From Hygrophila difformis (taxonomy: Eukaryota > Streptophyta > Magnoliopsida > Lamiales > Acanthaceae), in assembly GCA_030278955.1 (NCBI GenBank), contig JAOANR010000001.1, positions 38,327,708 to 38,391,707 on the forward strand: a DNA stretch of 64,000 nt. Reading direction: 5' to 3'. A model generated the notes under the pieces. It was not told the origin of the DNA and searched no databases. It was given only the letters and a program-made list of their open reading frames with translations. Of the stretch, positions 43,249 to 56,465 are shown piece by piece. Numbering within the stretch: position 1 is the stretch's first letter; each line of letters begins with the position of its first letter. The position numbers were made by a program, and so were the translations under genes.

Positions 43249-45911
43249 TGTAATACCCGAGATTTTAATAATAGGAAATGAAATTAAATTCGAAGAGCAA
43301 GGGAATTTTAATTCCAAGAACCGTGAAGTCGGAAATGATTTAAATAAATAAATCATTGCATGGGAATCGAAGGTCGACGGATTCGAAGCCGATGAATTCA
43401 AATTCAACGGATTCAAGAATCCGAATACGAAATCAATTAGAGACAAAATAAAATTTAGAAGAGGAATCATAATCCGAGAATGACTCGGAAAATCGAGCCC
43501 GAGAATGTAGAGGATAGAAACCCAAAAGAGAGGAGGAAAGGCCCGACGGATCGCTCGGCACGGCCCGGCTGTAGCCAAGCCGGGCGCCGCGCGGTAGCCG
43601 CGCAGTCTGGAGCAATTGCGCGCCATGGCCGCGTGGCTCGGTAGGCTGCGATCATGTTTCACTTTTCGGAGATTTCTTACCTTATTTTCGACCCCCGATT
43701 TTCGTAACAAAATCCCAGTCGAGGGAAGGGGTACATGGATGGATTTGTGAGGATTTGACACTCAAAATTCACCCTAAATTCGACCTAGGCAGCCCCTCTC
43801 CTCTCAAATTCTCTCTTTGCTTCCCCAAATCCGAAAAACACCAAATTCTTGCTTTCCGACCATTTTCCGCGACGAAATCCGACCAAGCAGGCGTGTGGAA
43901 CAAGGATTCAAGGATTTCAGATTGTTGGTAAGTAGTTGTTAAGTTTTCTTTCACCTTTTCGAGTCAAAAAATTCGATCTAACCCTAGATTTTTGCTTTCG
44001 ATTCTGATTCGTGGCCGAAGGAAGAAGAAGCGTGTTGAGTAGATCCGTTCGTGACAATCCGTAGATTCCGGATGACCCCGAGACCATCTAGAAATCATAT
44101 CAAGTAAGATAATGCCTTACATATCAATATCGGTGGCTTAGGATCGTTCGGAATATTAGTTTAATCAAAACAATAAAATCGCACTTAAAAGATTCACTTT
44201 TGCGCGTTTTCTGAGATCAAACGAAAAACTCTATTTCGAGAATCCGAAATGAAAAACTCCGAACTAGAGATTTGTTCCTAACATCGTAAACTAGGTTGTA
44301 TAAAAATTTCACGAATTTTCATCAAGATTTGATACCCCAAAAAACCCATCGGACATTTTCTGAGTTCACATGAATTTTTCAAAACCCTGACTGCAAGCCT
44401 AGTCGAACTTGATGTGTATTTTTCTATCACTTCCAGTCAAAACTAATCTTTGGTGTAAAAATAAAAGTTGTAGATAATTGACTCAAGATTATACCTGTAA
44501 AAGTTCGTGCATTTTCATTAATGTTTTGATAGTCAAAAACCATTTTGAACAGACTGTGTTTTGAAGGAAAAAGTAGATAGATTTTGAATTCGAACTTGAT
44601 GAATTAATCTGATTTAATCCATAATGATTATGGCTAAAATGTTCAATAAAACCTATTTATTTTGGTTTTGTGTAAGAGCCTGTAACTTTTCATAAATTTT
44701 GGAGGTCGTTTGCTATGTCGAAAACTCGTTGGAAAATCAGTGCGCTGTTTTAGAAAAGTTGACTGATTTTCTGTTTTGAAGAGATTGTAAAATTTCACTT
44801 GCTTCCTCACCTAATTTCAAAAAACTGAAAACATGAAAGTTGTTCGTTAGCATGTTTTTTAGTCGTTGCCCGAATTTCATGTCGATTGCCTTTAAATTGA
44901 ATTTTTAAACTGAAATGGCGTAAACTGTGGCAATGGCTTTGGTTGATATATTGAAAAACACACGATTTGTGAGCTATATCTAAACGATAAAAAAATAACG
45001 TTTTCAGAAACCAGTTAATCTAGACTGAGGTAGATCTCCATGGTAAGTAGGGGGTGGGGTGCCCCTCTATCTTGAAATTCGTGCGTGAATGGACGAAATG
45101 AGAAATACTGTGAAATTGTGCCAAAACGGCCATTCAAAACTAGTCTACACTCTCGTGTGTATCCGAATGGGTTACTCGAGGCTCCGGAGTGGTACTGTGT
45201 ATGGCGCGATCAACGGATTGCTTCAGCAATTATGATATTTGATATCTGAGAAACGTAATACTTGAGAAATTCGGTTGTGGCGTCCTCTTCTTAGTTAACG
45301 GGGGAAAATTAAAAGACTTAGAATTTTTATTTATTTATTTATGTCGTTACTTATGCATTTAAATTATGTTTTTAAATTTATGCCCATCCTTAATTTATCA
45401 ATTTTTTTAAATTTAATTTAGCTACGAGAATATGTGTTGTAAATTATTGTCTATAAATTAGTTAAACTCACGTTTTAAATATGCCTGCTTAAAAGAAAGT
45501 ATTTTTAATCATTAAATTTTAAAACCCCTTTATTGTTATGTTAGTGATTGTCTTACTCAGTATTCTTTAATACTGATAAACGTTGCTTTATTTTCTTCTA
45601 TCACAGAGTACGGAGCATGAGCATGCATTTGGGGGATTATTTTGGAAATTACTTTATTATTCCATATGACTGCATATGGGCCTGTTAACCCGTGTTTTGG
45701 CCATGTCGATCCTTTATTTTATTTCCGCTGCATAAACTTGATTATTAACGTACATGGATGATTACTACTCTATTTTAAATTTAAGTACTTCCGGACTTGT
45801 TTGTTTTTAAATCATTTTTGAAATACCTTTAGCCTTGCATCTCTCAAGTGAGCTCGAATAAGTCGTGTCTTGCTTGGGAGGTGTGGAGGTGGCATCCCGG
45901 CCTGGGTTATC
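43249..45911 (+). repeat. F 5' LTR, main part
   Basis: TGTAATACCCGAG at 43249. Contains a CG-rich core (43585-43625), donor-like GTAAGT (43928), stem-loop (45558-45575) and acceptor-like CAG ending 45606. The last 17 bp after TTATC (45907-45911) are displaced to 63603-63619 by G. Together the LTR is about 2680 bp. Confidence 0.9.
45558..45606 (+). promoter_or_regulatory. LTR stem-loop and acceptor-like site, F
   Basis: CAGTATT (45558-45564), CTTT loop, AATACTG (45569-45575), then a T/C-rich run ending CACAG at 45606. The stem is one pair longer than in R1 and two pairs differ in a compensated way. Confidence 0.55.
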
Positions 45912-47963
45912 TGTAACACCCCGATTTTGATAACCCAGGCCGGGATTTCTCAAATATCAAATTTCAGAATTGCCGAAGCAATTCGCTTATCGCGCCAAAC
46001 ACAGTACCACTCCAGAGCCTCGAGTAACCCATTCGGATACACCCGAGAGTGTAGACTAGTTTTTAATGACCGTTTTGGCACAATTTCACAGTATTTCACA
46101 TTTCGTCCATTCAGGCACGAATTTCAAGATAGAGGGGCACCCTGCAGAGCACTCACCCCTTACTTCACGTGGAGATCTAGCTCATCCTAGATTAATGGGA
46201 TTTTGAAAAAAAATGTTTTTATTGTTTAGACATAGCTCACAAATTGTGTGTTTCTCAAAAGTCGAGTTTTTCAACATAACAACCGAAGTCATTGCCACAG
46301 TTTACGCCATTTCAGTTTAATAATTCAATTCCAAGGAAATCAACTTGAAATTTGTACAGCGACTCAAAAACATGTTAACAAACAACTTTCATATTTTGAG
46401 TTTTTTCGAAATAGGAGAGGAAGCAAGTAAAATTTTACAATCTCTTCGAAACATAAAATCTGTCAACTTTTCTAAAACAACGCACTGATTTTCAAACTAG
46501 TTTTCGACATAGCAAACGACCTCCAAAATTTATGAAAATTTACAAGCACTTACAAGACACCAAAATAAACAAGTGTTATTAGAGGCATTTTATGCAAACT
46601 CAGTACGGATTAAATCAGATTAATTCATCAAGTTCGAATTCAAAATCTGTCAACTTTTTCCTTATAAACACAGTCTGTTCAAAATAGTTTTTGACTATAC
46701 AAACTTTAACGAAAATGCATGAACTTTTACAGGCATAATTTTGAGTCAATTATCTACAATTTTTATTTTTACACCAAAGATTAGTTTTGAACAGAAGTGA
46801 TAGAAAAATGCACATCAAGTTCGACTAGGCATGCTGTAAAGTTTTTCGAAAAATTCATGCAACTCAGAAAATGTCCGACGCGTTTTGAGGTATCAAATCT
46901 TGAAGAAAATACGTGAAAGTTTGACACAACCTAGATTAAGATATTAGGAACAAATCTCTAGTTCGGAGTTTTTCGTTTCGGATTCTCGAAATAGGGTTTT
47001 TCGTTCCATCTCAGAAAATGCACAAAAGTGAATCTTTTAAGTGCGATTTTTATGTTTTGATTAAAACTAATGTTAGAACGATCCTAAGCCACCGATATTG
47101 ATATGTAAGGCATTATCTTAATTGATATGAGTTCTTGACAGTCCTTGGGTTGTCCAGAATCTACGGATCGTCACGAACGGATCTCCTCATCACGATTCTT
47201 CCTCCTTTGGCCACGAATCGGAATCGAAAGTAAAAATCTAGGGTTAGATCGAATTTTCAGACTCGAAAAGATGTAGGAAAACTTAAGAACACTCACCAAT
47301 AAATCTGAAATCCTTGAATCCTTGTTCTCCACGCCTCCTTGGTTGGATTTGGTCGCCGGAAAATGGTCGGAAAGCAAGAACTTGGTGTTTTTCGGGTTTG
47401 GGAGAAGTTTGGAGAATAAGGGGCTGCCTAGGGTTGATCATGGACAAAAATTTGAGTGCCAAACCCTCACAATCCGTCCATATACTCCTTCCCTCGATTG
47501 GGATTGTGTTACCAAAGTCGGGGGTCGAAAAAAAGGTAAGAAATCGCCGAAAAGTGAAACTTGATCGCAGTCTCCCGAGCCACACGGCCGTGGCGCGCGA
47601 TCTCCCCAGACCGTGCGGCGTCCGGCTGGGTTGCGGTCAGACCGGGCGGGGGCGTGCGATCCGTCGGGCCTTTCGTCCCCTCTTTCGGATTTCTATCCTC
47701 CTACGTTCTCGGGCTCGATTTTCCGGGCCATTCTTGGATTATGATTTCTATCCTAAATTTTATTTCGTCTCTAATTGATTTCATATTCGGATTCTTGAAT
47801 CCGTTGAATTTGAATTCGTCGGCTTCGAATCCGTCGACCTTCGATTCCCGTGCAATGATTTATTTATTTAAATCATTTCCCACTTCACGGTTCTTGGAAT
47901 TAAAATTCCCTTGCTCTTCGAATTTAATTCCATTTCCTATTATTAAAATTCCCGGGTATTACA
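45912..47963 (-). repeat. G 3' LTR with a deletion of about 640 bp
   Basis: 2052 bp, against 2695 bp for the 5' LTR. The two are co-linear except that GGCCGGGA (about 45947) jumps to TTTCTCAAATATC, which are about 640 bp apart in the 5' LTR (60938 to 61579). The stem-loop and acceptor-like site lie in the missing part. Confidence 0.9.
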
Positions 47964-48237
47964 GTCTATCCTCATTAAGAATCAACTTCGTCCCCGAAGT
48001 TGCGTGACTTATTGTTTGATTGTTTGATTGTTGATTGCTTGATTGTTTGATTGTTGGGTGTTTGATTGTTGATTGTTTGATTGTTGATTGTTTGACTGAA
48101 CCCAGAATTGAAATTTCCGAGTTGCCTACATACCCTGTGAAGGGATCAAGTCATTACGTAGTTCAACACAATTCTAATTTGTTTATTTGGGATACATAAT
48201 ATTCGGGTCGTTACATCCTCCCCCCTTAAGATTACAG
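47964..48237 (-). other. G 3' internal end: purine tracts and hairpin
   Basis: As in R1 and K: a perfect CAACTTCG/CGAAGTTG hairpin (47983-48002), a mutated purine tract next to the LTR, and an earlier purine run (complement of 48216-48228) followed by the LTR-start look-alike TGTAACGACCCG (48215 on the minus strand). 48005-48110 holds TTGATTGTTTGATTGTT microsatellite-like repeats. Confidence 0.75.
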
Positions 48238-51200
48238 TTATGTCCCCATAACTGTGGTTGCATCATGTTGGAATAAGGTCGGGTAGCGCTCCCTCATGTC
48301 TGCTTCTAACTCCCATGTTGCTGCTTTACTTTCATGGTTCGACCAAAGAACCTTGACCATTCTTACGGTCTTATTTCTCGTTAATCTCTCCTTAACATCG
48401 AGTATCTGTACCGGGATTTCCTCGTAGCTCAAGTTATCATCCAGTTCAATTCCGCCCGGTTGAAGTACATGTGTTGGGTCGTGCACATACTTCTTCAATT
48501 GGGATACATGGAAAACATTGTGCACTCGAGCCAGTGGTGGCAGTAAGGCTAGTCGGTATGCAAGATTACCGACTCGTTCTAGAATCTCATAAGGTCCTAT
48601 ATATCGAGGACTTAGGTTTCTCCGTTTGCCAAAGCGCATCACCCCCTTCATTGGTGATATCTTCAGCATGACCTTGTCTCCAACTTGAAATTCTAGGTCT
48701 TGCCATCTCACATCGGCATAACTTTTCTGTCGGTCTTGTGCCGCTTTCATCTTCCCTTGGATGATCTTAATTTGTTGAGCCATATCATCAACAAGTTGCG
48801 GTCCTACTACCACCGCCTTATCATTCTCTTCCCAACTTAGCGGACTTCGGCACTTCCGTCCATACAGTGCTTCGAACGGTGCCATGCCAATGCTAGCATG
48901 GCAGCTATTGTTGTAGGAAAATTCAATTAATTGTAAATGATTTTCCCAACTACCCTTAAACTCTAGGACACACGCTCTCAGCATGTCCTCTAATGTGTGC
49001 ATCGTTCTCTCCGTCTGTCCATCCGCCATCGGGTGGAATGCGGTACTCATCTTAATTTGCGTATCAAGTGCTTCTTGCAACGTAGTCCAAAAGTGAGAGA
49101 CAAATCTACTGTCTCTATCGGAGATAATGTCATGTGATACCCCATGTCGTCGTACCACATTATCAATATACGCTCTTGCTAATTGGTCCATGGTCCAAGT
49201 GTGCTTCATTGGAATAAATATGGCCGTCTTTATTAGCCTATCGACAATCACCCATATCTTATTCATCCCTTTAGGTGATTGTGGTAATCCCGAAACAAAA
49301 TCCATCGAGATACTATCCCATTTCCAACTCGGGATTTCCAATGGTTGCATCAATCCTAGGGGTTTTTGACGTACAACTTTAACCTTTTGGCACGTGAGGC
49401 ATCTTGCCACAAACTCTGCTGCCTCTCTTTTCATATTAGGCCACCAGTAGTTTTTCTTCAAATTCTTGTAAAGCTTGTCACCTCCGGGGTGAACCGAATA
49501 TGGCGTGTTATGCCCTTCCTCCATCAATCTTTGTTTCAGTTCCCCACATTTTTGTGGTACGCACCACCTTCCCTTGAAATGAATGCTTCCATCCTCATGG
49601 ATAGCAAATCCTATCGCCTTCCCGTCGGCAATGCTTTCCTTAATCCTTTCCAACTTCGCGTCACCCGGTTGGGCGAGTTTGATCTCGTCGAATATAGTCG
49701 ATTCGACTACCATTGCGTTGAGCACTTCACTTACAGTGCCTGAATGCACCAGCTCTAAGCTTAATCTCGCCAAGTCTATATACAATGCCTTCGGAATCAC
49801 CAGTGAATTTGCCACATGCTGGGTCTTCCGACTTAGGGCATCAGCTACCACGTTGGCCTTCCCCTCTTGATATGAAATTTAGAGATCGTAGTCCTTGATT
49901 AGTTCTAACCACCCCCTTTGCCTCAAATTCAACTCCTTCTGAGTGAATATGTATTTAAGGCTCTTGTGATCAGTGAACATTCGACACTTTCGCCCATAGA
50001 GATAATGTCTCCATATCTTCAGAGCGAATACGACTGCCGCCAACTCCAAGTCGTGTGTCGGGTAATTCGCTTCATGAGGTTTCAATTGACGCGATGCATA
50101 TGCGATGACTCTCCAGTCTTGCATTAAAACGCATCCTAGACCTTCCTTTGAAGCGTCACTGTAAACCTCGAAATCACCATCCTCAGATGGCAGTGCTAAC
50201 ACGGGTGTAGTGGTGAGTCGTTTCTTTAGTTCTTGAAACGCGGACTCACACTCACTAGTCCACTCATATTTTACTCCCTTCTTAAGTAGCTGAGTTAAGG
50301 GACGTACGATTTTTGAGAAGTCTTTCACAAATCGCCTATAATACCCACCTAAACCAAGAAAACTCCTTATTTCAGTCGAACTCGTCGGCGATATCCACTC
50401 GGTTATCGCCGAAACTTTCACCGGATCCACTGAAAATCCATTAGCGGTTGCTATGTGTCCAAGGAATGCTCCTTCCTTCAACCAAAAGTTGCATTTGGGC
50501 AACATTCTGTAGAGTTGATTCTTGCGCAAGATCCCTAACACTTGATGCAAATGTTGGGAATGCTCTTCCTCGCTCCTCGAGTAGATCAGGATGTCGTCGA
50601 TGAAGACCAGGACGCATTGACAACGGTTCTATAAATACATTGTTCATGAGATTCATGAACATTTCCGGCGCGTTTGTTAATCAAAAGGATAATACTGTGA
50701 ACTCGTAGTGTCCGTACTAAGTTCAAAATGTTGTATTCGGAATATCCTTCTCGGCGATCCTCAGTTCATGATAACCAGATTGCAAGTCGATCTTCGAGAA
50801 CACTAAAGCTCCCTTCAACTGGTCAAATAAGTCCTCAATCCTCGGTAACGGATACTTGTTCTTGACGGTTACTTGGTTGAGTCCCCTATAGTCGATGCAA
50901 AGGCATAGTCCTCCGTCCTTCTTCTTAACGAATAAGACCGTGCTCCCCACGGAGACGTAGTTGGTCTTATATATCCTTTCTCCAGCAATTTTTTGAGTTG
51001 CTCCTTCAACTCTTTCATTTCCAGTGGCGCCATGCGGTAAGGAGCCTTGGAAACGGGTTCCGTTCCCGGAATGAGATCTATGGTGAATTCAAGATCTCTC
51101 TCAGGTGGCATACCCGGGATGTCTTCGGGAAACACGTCCGGGTACTCTCTTACATCTGGGATGTTGTCAACCTTGTCCCCTTCCACTTCAAGGTTGTGAA

Positions 51201-51690
51201 CGTAACATGCATACAACGCGTATCCCTTATGCATTAAGTTACATAACTTGAGAGCGTTAACAATCTTCTAACGCTTCTTAGGGGGTTGAGAGTAAAAGAT
51301 GACTCTCTTTCCCCTACTTTTTGACAGGGTGATTTTCTGCTTCTGACATTCAATCACCGCTTTATATTGGGCCAACCAATCCATTCCCAGTATAAAGTCG
51401 AAGACCTTTAAGTTAAATTCTACCAAGTTCGCGAAGAATTCTACATTCTTGATAACTATAGGAATTTCGTTATAACGTTTAGAGCATGATACTACTTCCC
51501 CTAAAGGTAGTTGAATTCATAAGCTAATTATCTCGCACTTAGGTAGATCTAGTTCAGGCAAAACTCGTGTTGATATAATAGAACAACTAGCTCCTGAGTC
51601 AAACAGAACTATAAGAGGTACGCTTAAAACGTGAAATGTACATGCCATCACGTCACCTTGTACAGCTACGTCAGCTTGGTTTATCACATT
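48238..51690 (-). pseudogene. pol pseudogene of G
   Basis: Minus strand, from degenerate protease (about 51690-51290; a DSGA-type loop near 51605) through RT, RNase H and integrase to a C-terminus ending VMGT and stop at 48238. Longest intact piece: 48238-49851 (537 codons) with ADALSRKT, the HHCC finger region, integrase core landmarks [15 protein letters not shown] and DGQTERT, GPY/F and the ATWE chromodomain-like end. 49879-50550 holds the RT thumb and RNase H. Breaks: a nonsense TAA near 49878 where GAA is expected; a frameshift across the RT catalytic FIDD region (about 50590-50620); stops near 50700-50725; and a shift near 50945. About as long as the R1 equivalent but non-functional. 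Confidence 0.9.
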
Positions 51691-51987
51691 GAGTCATCCC
51701 ATAGGGCGTCCTTGGTTGCCCTGCTGATTTGGCTTGTTATTCGGGTTCGGTTTCTGTTTAGGGCGCTGGTTCTGGTTGGGATTCGGATTTTGACGGGGTC
51801 GGAATCCCTGATTGTTGCCATCCCGATCGTTTTGATTACGAGGTTGCACTGATCCCGCAACCAAGTCTTCCCTCTTGGTGATGTTCTCGAGGCGAGTGCG
51901 ACACTCACGCCTCTGATGGCCAAGCCGGCCCATCGGAAACACGCACAATGTTCTGGGCATCCCCTCGCTAGGTGAGGTCTGCCACAA

Positions 51988-53191
51988 TGTGAGCCGGCGC
52001 CGGTCCGGCACGAGCGAGATGCTTACTGGTTGCGGAGAATGTCAGAAGGGATCAGTTTTAATTAGTTGTGCTTGGACCACGGCAGTAGTCTATCGAGAGG
52101 ATAGGCGCACTGTCGGGTTTCGCACTGGTTGGGAGCTGATCCCGTTCCTCTGATGAGGCCACGGGAGGCCGAAACCAGTGAAGCATCGGAGATGAGAAAG
52201 GCTGAACCTCGGGTGTCCGAAGAGTATCGAGGGGACCCGAGGTGTCGCACGGGTGATGTCCGAGACGGAGCGGTCACCCCGTGACAGTTGGTATCAGAGC
52301 CAGATGTGTGCTAGCTGTGGGTTTGCTCTTGCCACGCAGAGATCCGAAGAGGGCCACGCGCTTGTATGCCGAAGGGCGAAAGGCTTGCCGAGTGCTCGCA
52401 TCGCAGAGGTGAATAGAGTAGGCAGGAAGCCGTATCAATCGAGGAGGCAAACATTTGTGCAATGAGAGAGTAGGCAGGCACTCAATGAGTATGAGATCGA
52501 GACGGGTGGCCAAGCGCTCGTGAGCATGAAATGAGTAGGCAAGAAGCTTACGTGGAAGCCTATTGAAACCTTCTTTCAGTATGGGATGATCGGAGTTAGC
52601 AGTGGGCCAAGCGGGAAGCTTTCCGAGCGCTCATAGAAGGCCAAAAGCAGGCAACAGTGAAAGTTCGCCATGCGCCCGACGCAAGTGGGTGGAATGCCGG
52701 AAGAAGTCCGTATAGTTATGCAGAGGGGGCCAGGCTGGAGGCCAGAGATGCTCGGACTGCGGCTAAGGCGGAGGCATGCTACGTTGTGTGGGTAGGCTAC
52801 GGGAATTGCACACAACCCCAGCAGAGAAGGGGATGAAGAGATGGGTACCACCCATCATGCACGAGGACGTGCATCGAGTTAGCTGGAGGAGAATGTGAGC
52901 CGGCGTCGGTCCGGCACGAGCGAGATGCTTACTGGTTGCGGAGAATGTCAGAAGGGATCAGTTTTAATTAGTTGTGCTTGGACCACAGCAGTAGTCTATC
53001 GAGAGGATAGGCGCACTGTCGGGTTTCGCACTGGTTGGGAGCGATCCCGTTCCCCTGATGAGGCCACGGGAGGCCGAAACCAGTGAAGTATCGGAGATGA
53101 GAAAGGCTGAACCTCGGGTGTCCGAAGAGTATCGAGGGAACTCGAGGTGCTGCACGGGTGATGTCCGAGACGGAGCGGTCACCCCGTGACA
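51988..53191 (+). mobile_element. TRIM (miniature LTR retrotransposon) in G's gag
   Basis: Two direct repeats of 299 bp (51988-52286) and 298 bp (52894-53191), both TGTGAGCCGGCG...CCCCGTGACA, enclose 607 bp without coding capacity. A Met-tRNA primer site TGGTATCAGAGCC (52289-52301) follows the first repeat by 2 bases, and a purine run GGAGGAGAA precedes the second. Flanks CACAA (51983-51987) and CACAC (53192-53196) are a target duplication with one mismatch. The repeats differ at about eight sites including one indel. The interior repeats GAGTAGGCAGGAAG-like phrases three times (about 52410, 52468, 52531). Orientation is opposite to G. Confidence 0.93.
52289..52301 (+). promoter_or_regulatory. 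TRIM primer-binding site, Met-tRNA
   Basis: TGGTATCAGAGCC two bases after the left TRIM repeat. Confidence 0.93.
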
Positions 53192-54142
53192 CACACCTTG
53201 GGCATGGTGGTATAGGGCCTTCTTGGTTATAATTCCTCCCGTTGTTCTCTCCGTTGTTTGCCTGCTGGGGTCTATTTGGTCCTCCCGGATAGTCATTCCT
53301 CCTTGCATTGTTCTCGTTCATGTTGTCCCTGACCTTCTTATCCTGGGGACCTCGACTGGGCTCCCCGCTCACTCTCCTCTTCAGCTGTTGCATGCGTGCC
53401 ACTGCCACGGCACGATCGTAGACTGCCTGCAAATCAGGGTAGTGTACTCCTGTGATCACTTTCCGGATGGCCAGATTTAACCCCATCTCAAACTTTTGGG
53501 CCTTTTCAGCGTCAGTAGGCACCAACCTTGGCGCAAATCGCACCAGTTCCTTAAATCGGGTGTAGTACTCCTGCACTGTTTATCCTCCTTATTTCAGGGA
53601 TAGGAACTCCTCGTACATCGAGGCCTTAGTGCTCAAGGGATAAAAGCAATCTCGGAGCAACTTCATAAATTCATCCCAAGAGTAGGGTTCGTCCTCTTCA
53701 CCTAACTTCCCTTGGGTGGCTTGCCACCAGTCATCGGCCTCGCCTCCTAGGTAGTACGAGGCTATGTGCACCTTTCCCCGTTTAGGCACTTGACTGCGTT
53801 CAACAACTTGTCAAACGTTCTCACCCACTCTTCTAACTTTGCAGGGTCCTCTTCACCGGCATAGTGCGGCGGGTGATATGGGTTCAACATGGTCAGGTAA
53901 CTGATGCGAGCCTGGGGCGGAGGCACCGCAACCGCTTGGCCCTGGTTCGCCTGTGCGTTCCCTAGCACGGTGAGAACCTCCTCTAAAGTACGTAGGCGGT
54001 CGCCTACGTTGTTTGGTTCAGGGGTTGCTGGCTCTTCTTGAGCGTGTACACCCACATTTGGTATCGGCAAGTCGGGTTGTCTCGGGGCCTCGTTGGTATT
54101 TGGAGAGATGGGCTCTTTACGTGGTCTCCCTCTCGATGCCAT

Positions 54143-54414
54143 TCTATTGCAAGCACAAGAGGTTAGATTTTCTTGTGAAAGTATGATGTAATGCTTGTAA
54201 AATGATCTAATAAATAAAAGAGTGGTATTAATAGGTTTCAGTGAATTGGAATGGTGTTGGTGGAAGTTGTTTGGAGTTTGGTGTACTATCGTGGTCATTG
54301 GGAGTTGATTACTATTCGTTGTAGTTTTTTTTTTAAGAACAGTCGAACTGTTCAGTTTTTTTTTTGGATTTAGGTTCAGGGTTTAGGGTACCCTTGCTTG
54401 ATTATTATCTCTTT
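54143..54414 (-). other. Pre-gag leader of G (first part)
   Basis: Matches 16628-16830 of element 2, including an oligo-T/A stretch and degenerate TTTAGGG units (54368-54390). Not coding. Confidence 0.6.
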
Positions 54415-54967
54415 ATTATTGTAATACCCGAGAAATTTGCAACATAAAATAAATAAAATAAATAAATAAATATAATAAACATGATAAATGAATAAAGAAT
54501 CATAGAAGATGAGAAATGGAATTTCAATTAAAAAGGAATCAAGATTCTGAGAACCCGGGAAGCCGAAGATAATTTAATCGAATAAATGGTTACACGGGGA
54601 CCCGACACCGATAGACTCAATAACTCGAGTCTAAACATAAATTTAGGTCCGAATAAAATTAAGATAGGAAATGGGAGCCCGAAGATACCCCGGAAATCCG
54701 AATCCGGGAACATAGAGGGATAGAAGTCCGAAAGAGAGGGGGGAACGCCCGACGGATCGCACGACCCGGCCCAGACCGAAGTCCAGGCCAGGACGGCGCG
54801 GTCGCCGCGCGCTCCAAGGGGTTTACCGCGCCAAGAGCGCGCCACATGACAGATTTGGGTGTTGCGTGAATCTCTCGCCCGAACGCGGATTTTTCGACTT
54901 TCGGTTGAACATATCTCGACCCAAGACCCTTGGGGTCAGATTTTGGATGCCCTAGGTCTTAGATATC

Positions 54968-54975
54968 TATAAATA
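54968..54975 (+). promoter_or_regulatory. TATA box of solo LTR H
   Basis: TATAAATA about 550 bp into the LTR. Transcription would start near 55000, about 120 bp before the donor-like GTAAGA at 55119. Confidence 0.5.
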
Positions 54976-56270
54976 AGACCTTCTAGGAGCTCCGTATACC
55001 TTTACGAAACCCTACGACCTTCCATACATTCGAAACCCTAGATCCGGAAGTCGTCGGAGGCACAAAACCGAACAACGGGACTGACTTGGACGAAAATTGG
55101 GAGCCTTCGATTGTCGGGGTAAGATACGAACCATTCTTGTCCATTCTTTTTCCTGTTCTTGATTCAAAACGAATCCTAATTCGATCTCTTCCTATTCTAA
55201 ACCCCCGATCCGGATCGAAAACGAAGAACCCGACGAATCAAGGAGATAAACGGTGGACTGGAAGCCACGCCTCCGAATCAACGATCCCGGACGCTCAACA
55301 ATCTGTAAGTTAACGCTTACACGGTTTTGGGAGTAGTTAAAATATTGGAATCTAGAAACTTAATCAAATCTTTCGTAAATCTGTCAACATGTGATTTCTA
55401 ACGGCGCAACAGTTTTGTCTAATTTTTCCGAACCTTTAAACGACCTCAAACGGGAAAACTTAAATCACGAAAAACGTTCCTAAGACTCTGATCTAGGTTG
55501 TGTAAAAATTTCATAATTTTTCATCGTGTTTTGATATGCGAAACCGATCGTAAAGGAGCCTGCTTTAGATTTAAATCTTGAAACGACGATAGATTCTTTA
55601 TTCGAACTTGTTGGTGATTTCTACCTTAGATCTAGACCGATCTAGGCTTGGCGTTGAACATAAGAGTTGTAGATCTATATGTTAAGAACACCTCCGTAAA
55701 ATTTCAGAAATTTTCGTGATGATTTGATATACGAAATCCACCCCAAACCGAACTGCTGAAACTTAGATCTTGAAGTTCTTGACAGAACATAGATTCGAAC
55801 TTGTTGACGTTTTTGACTAGGGTTCTAGGCCGAATTAGATCTTTAGCCGAACATGAAAGTTGTAGATAATTGTCTTAAGATGATCTCTGTAAAATTTCAT
55901 TAAATTTGGAGTTGAATTGCTATGGTAGAATTCGAAATCTTTAAACTGAGTTATATGAAATTCGGACAGAACAGTACTTCTGTGAAAATTAGTGTTTTTG
56001 ACCTGTTTAGGTATCTCGGATTGAAAAAGTTAAAACACGAAAGTTGTAGATCTCGACGTTTTGGAGTCAGTCCTGAAGTTTTGGAATTTTTGAAATTAAA
56101 TCTGATTTTTAACGAATTTTAGAGTAAACTGTGATTTACCGAACGAAATTTTGAAATCTTGTTGAAACGGTGGAATTAGCCTTTGAGGTTGAAACGGATA
56201 GAAATACTTTGAAATACGATACACGAAACAAGAAGATTAAAATATTGCGGGTTATGACTAAGCTAGATAC

Positions 56271-56465
56271 TGTCAATGTTCTCTGCGGCTTGGGACATAA
56301 GAGCCCAAGTGTATGTCTAGGTTGACGTAAGAGCCCTAGCGAAACAGTGATCGTATGGCTAGCGGACGGATTAACTCTAATTAAAAGATCTGTATTGACC
56401 ATGATACCTGTGGACATAAGAGCCCAGGCGTAAGGCTGGCGGACATAAGAGCCCTAGCGGTGGTG
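56271..56465 (+). repeat. LTR minisatellite, four copies of GACATAAGAGCCC type
   Basis: GGGACATAAGAGCCCAAG, GACGTAAGAGCCCTAG, GGACATAAGAGCCCAGG and GGACATAAGAGCCCTAG occur at about 56289, 56324, 56410 and 56440. Related to the R1 minisatellite core (GGACATAAGxGCCCAAG). Confidence 0.75.

Larger units (their letters stand above)
51694..54142 (-). pseudogene. gag pseudogene of G, interrupted by a TRIM
   Basis: Minus-strand ATG at 54142 (MASRGRPRKE, like MPPRGRPR of R1). The N-terminal part and YHPPHYAGEEDPAKLEEW region run to about 53770, shift frame into GGEADDWWQ (53789-53589), hit a stop, and resume at [16 protein letters not shown] (53576) to the first zinc-finger cysteines near 53200. There the TRIM (51988-53191) cuts in. 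Past it the finger continues and, after another shift, RRECRTRLENITK and an Asn/Gln/Pro-rich tail reach 51694. Confidence 0.88.

Noticed and set aside
45880..45960. Head-to-head inverted LTR duplication at the F/G junction
   Set aside because: The TTATC duplications at 45907 and 63598 and F's primer site at 63623 show a simple insertion of G into F.
51988..52286. TRIM repeat as a Cassandra LTR (5S rRNA-like), because of GTGCTTGG and AGTAGT near 52060
   Set aside because: The 5S box A and internal elements cannot be aligned convincingly; only short stretches agree.
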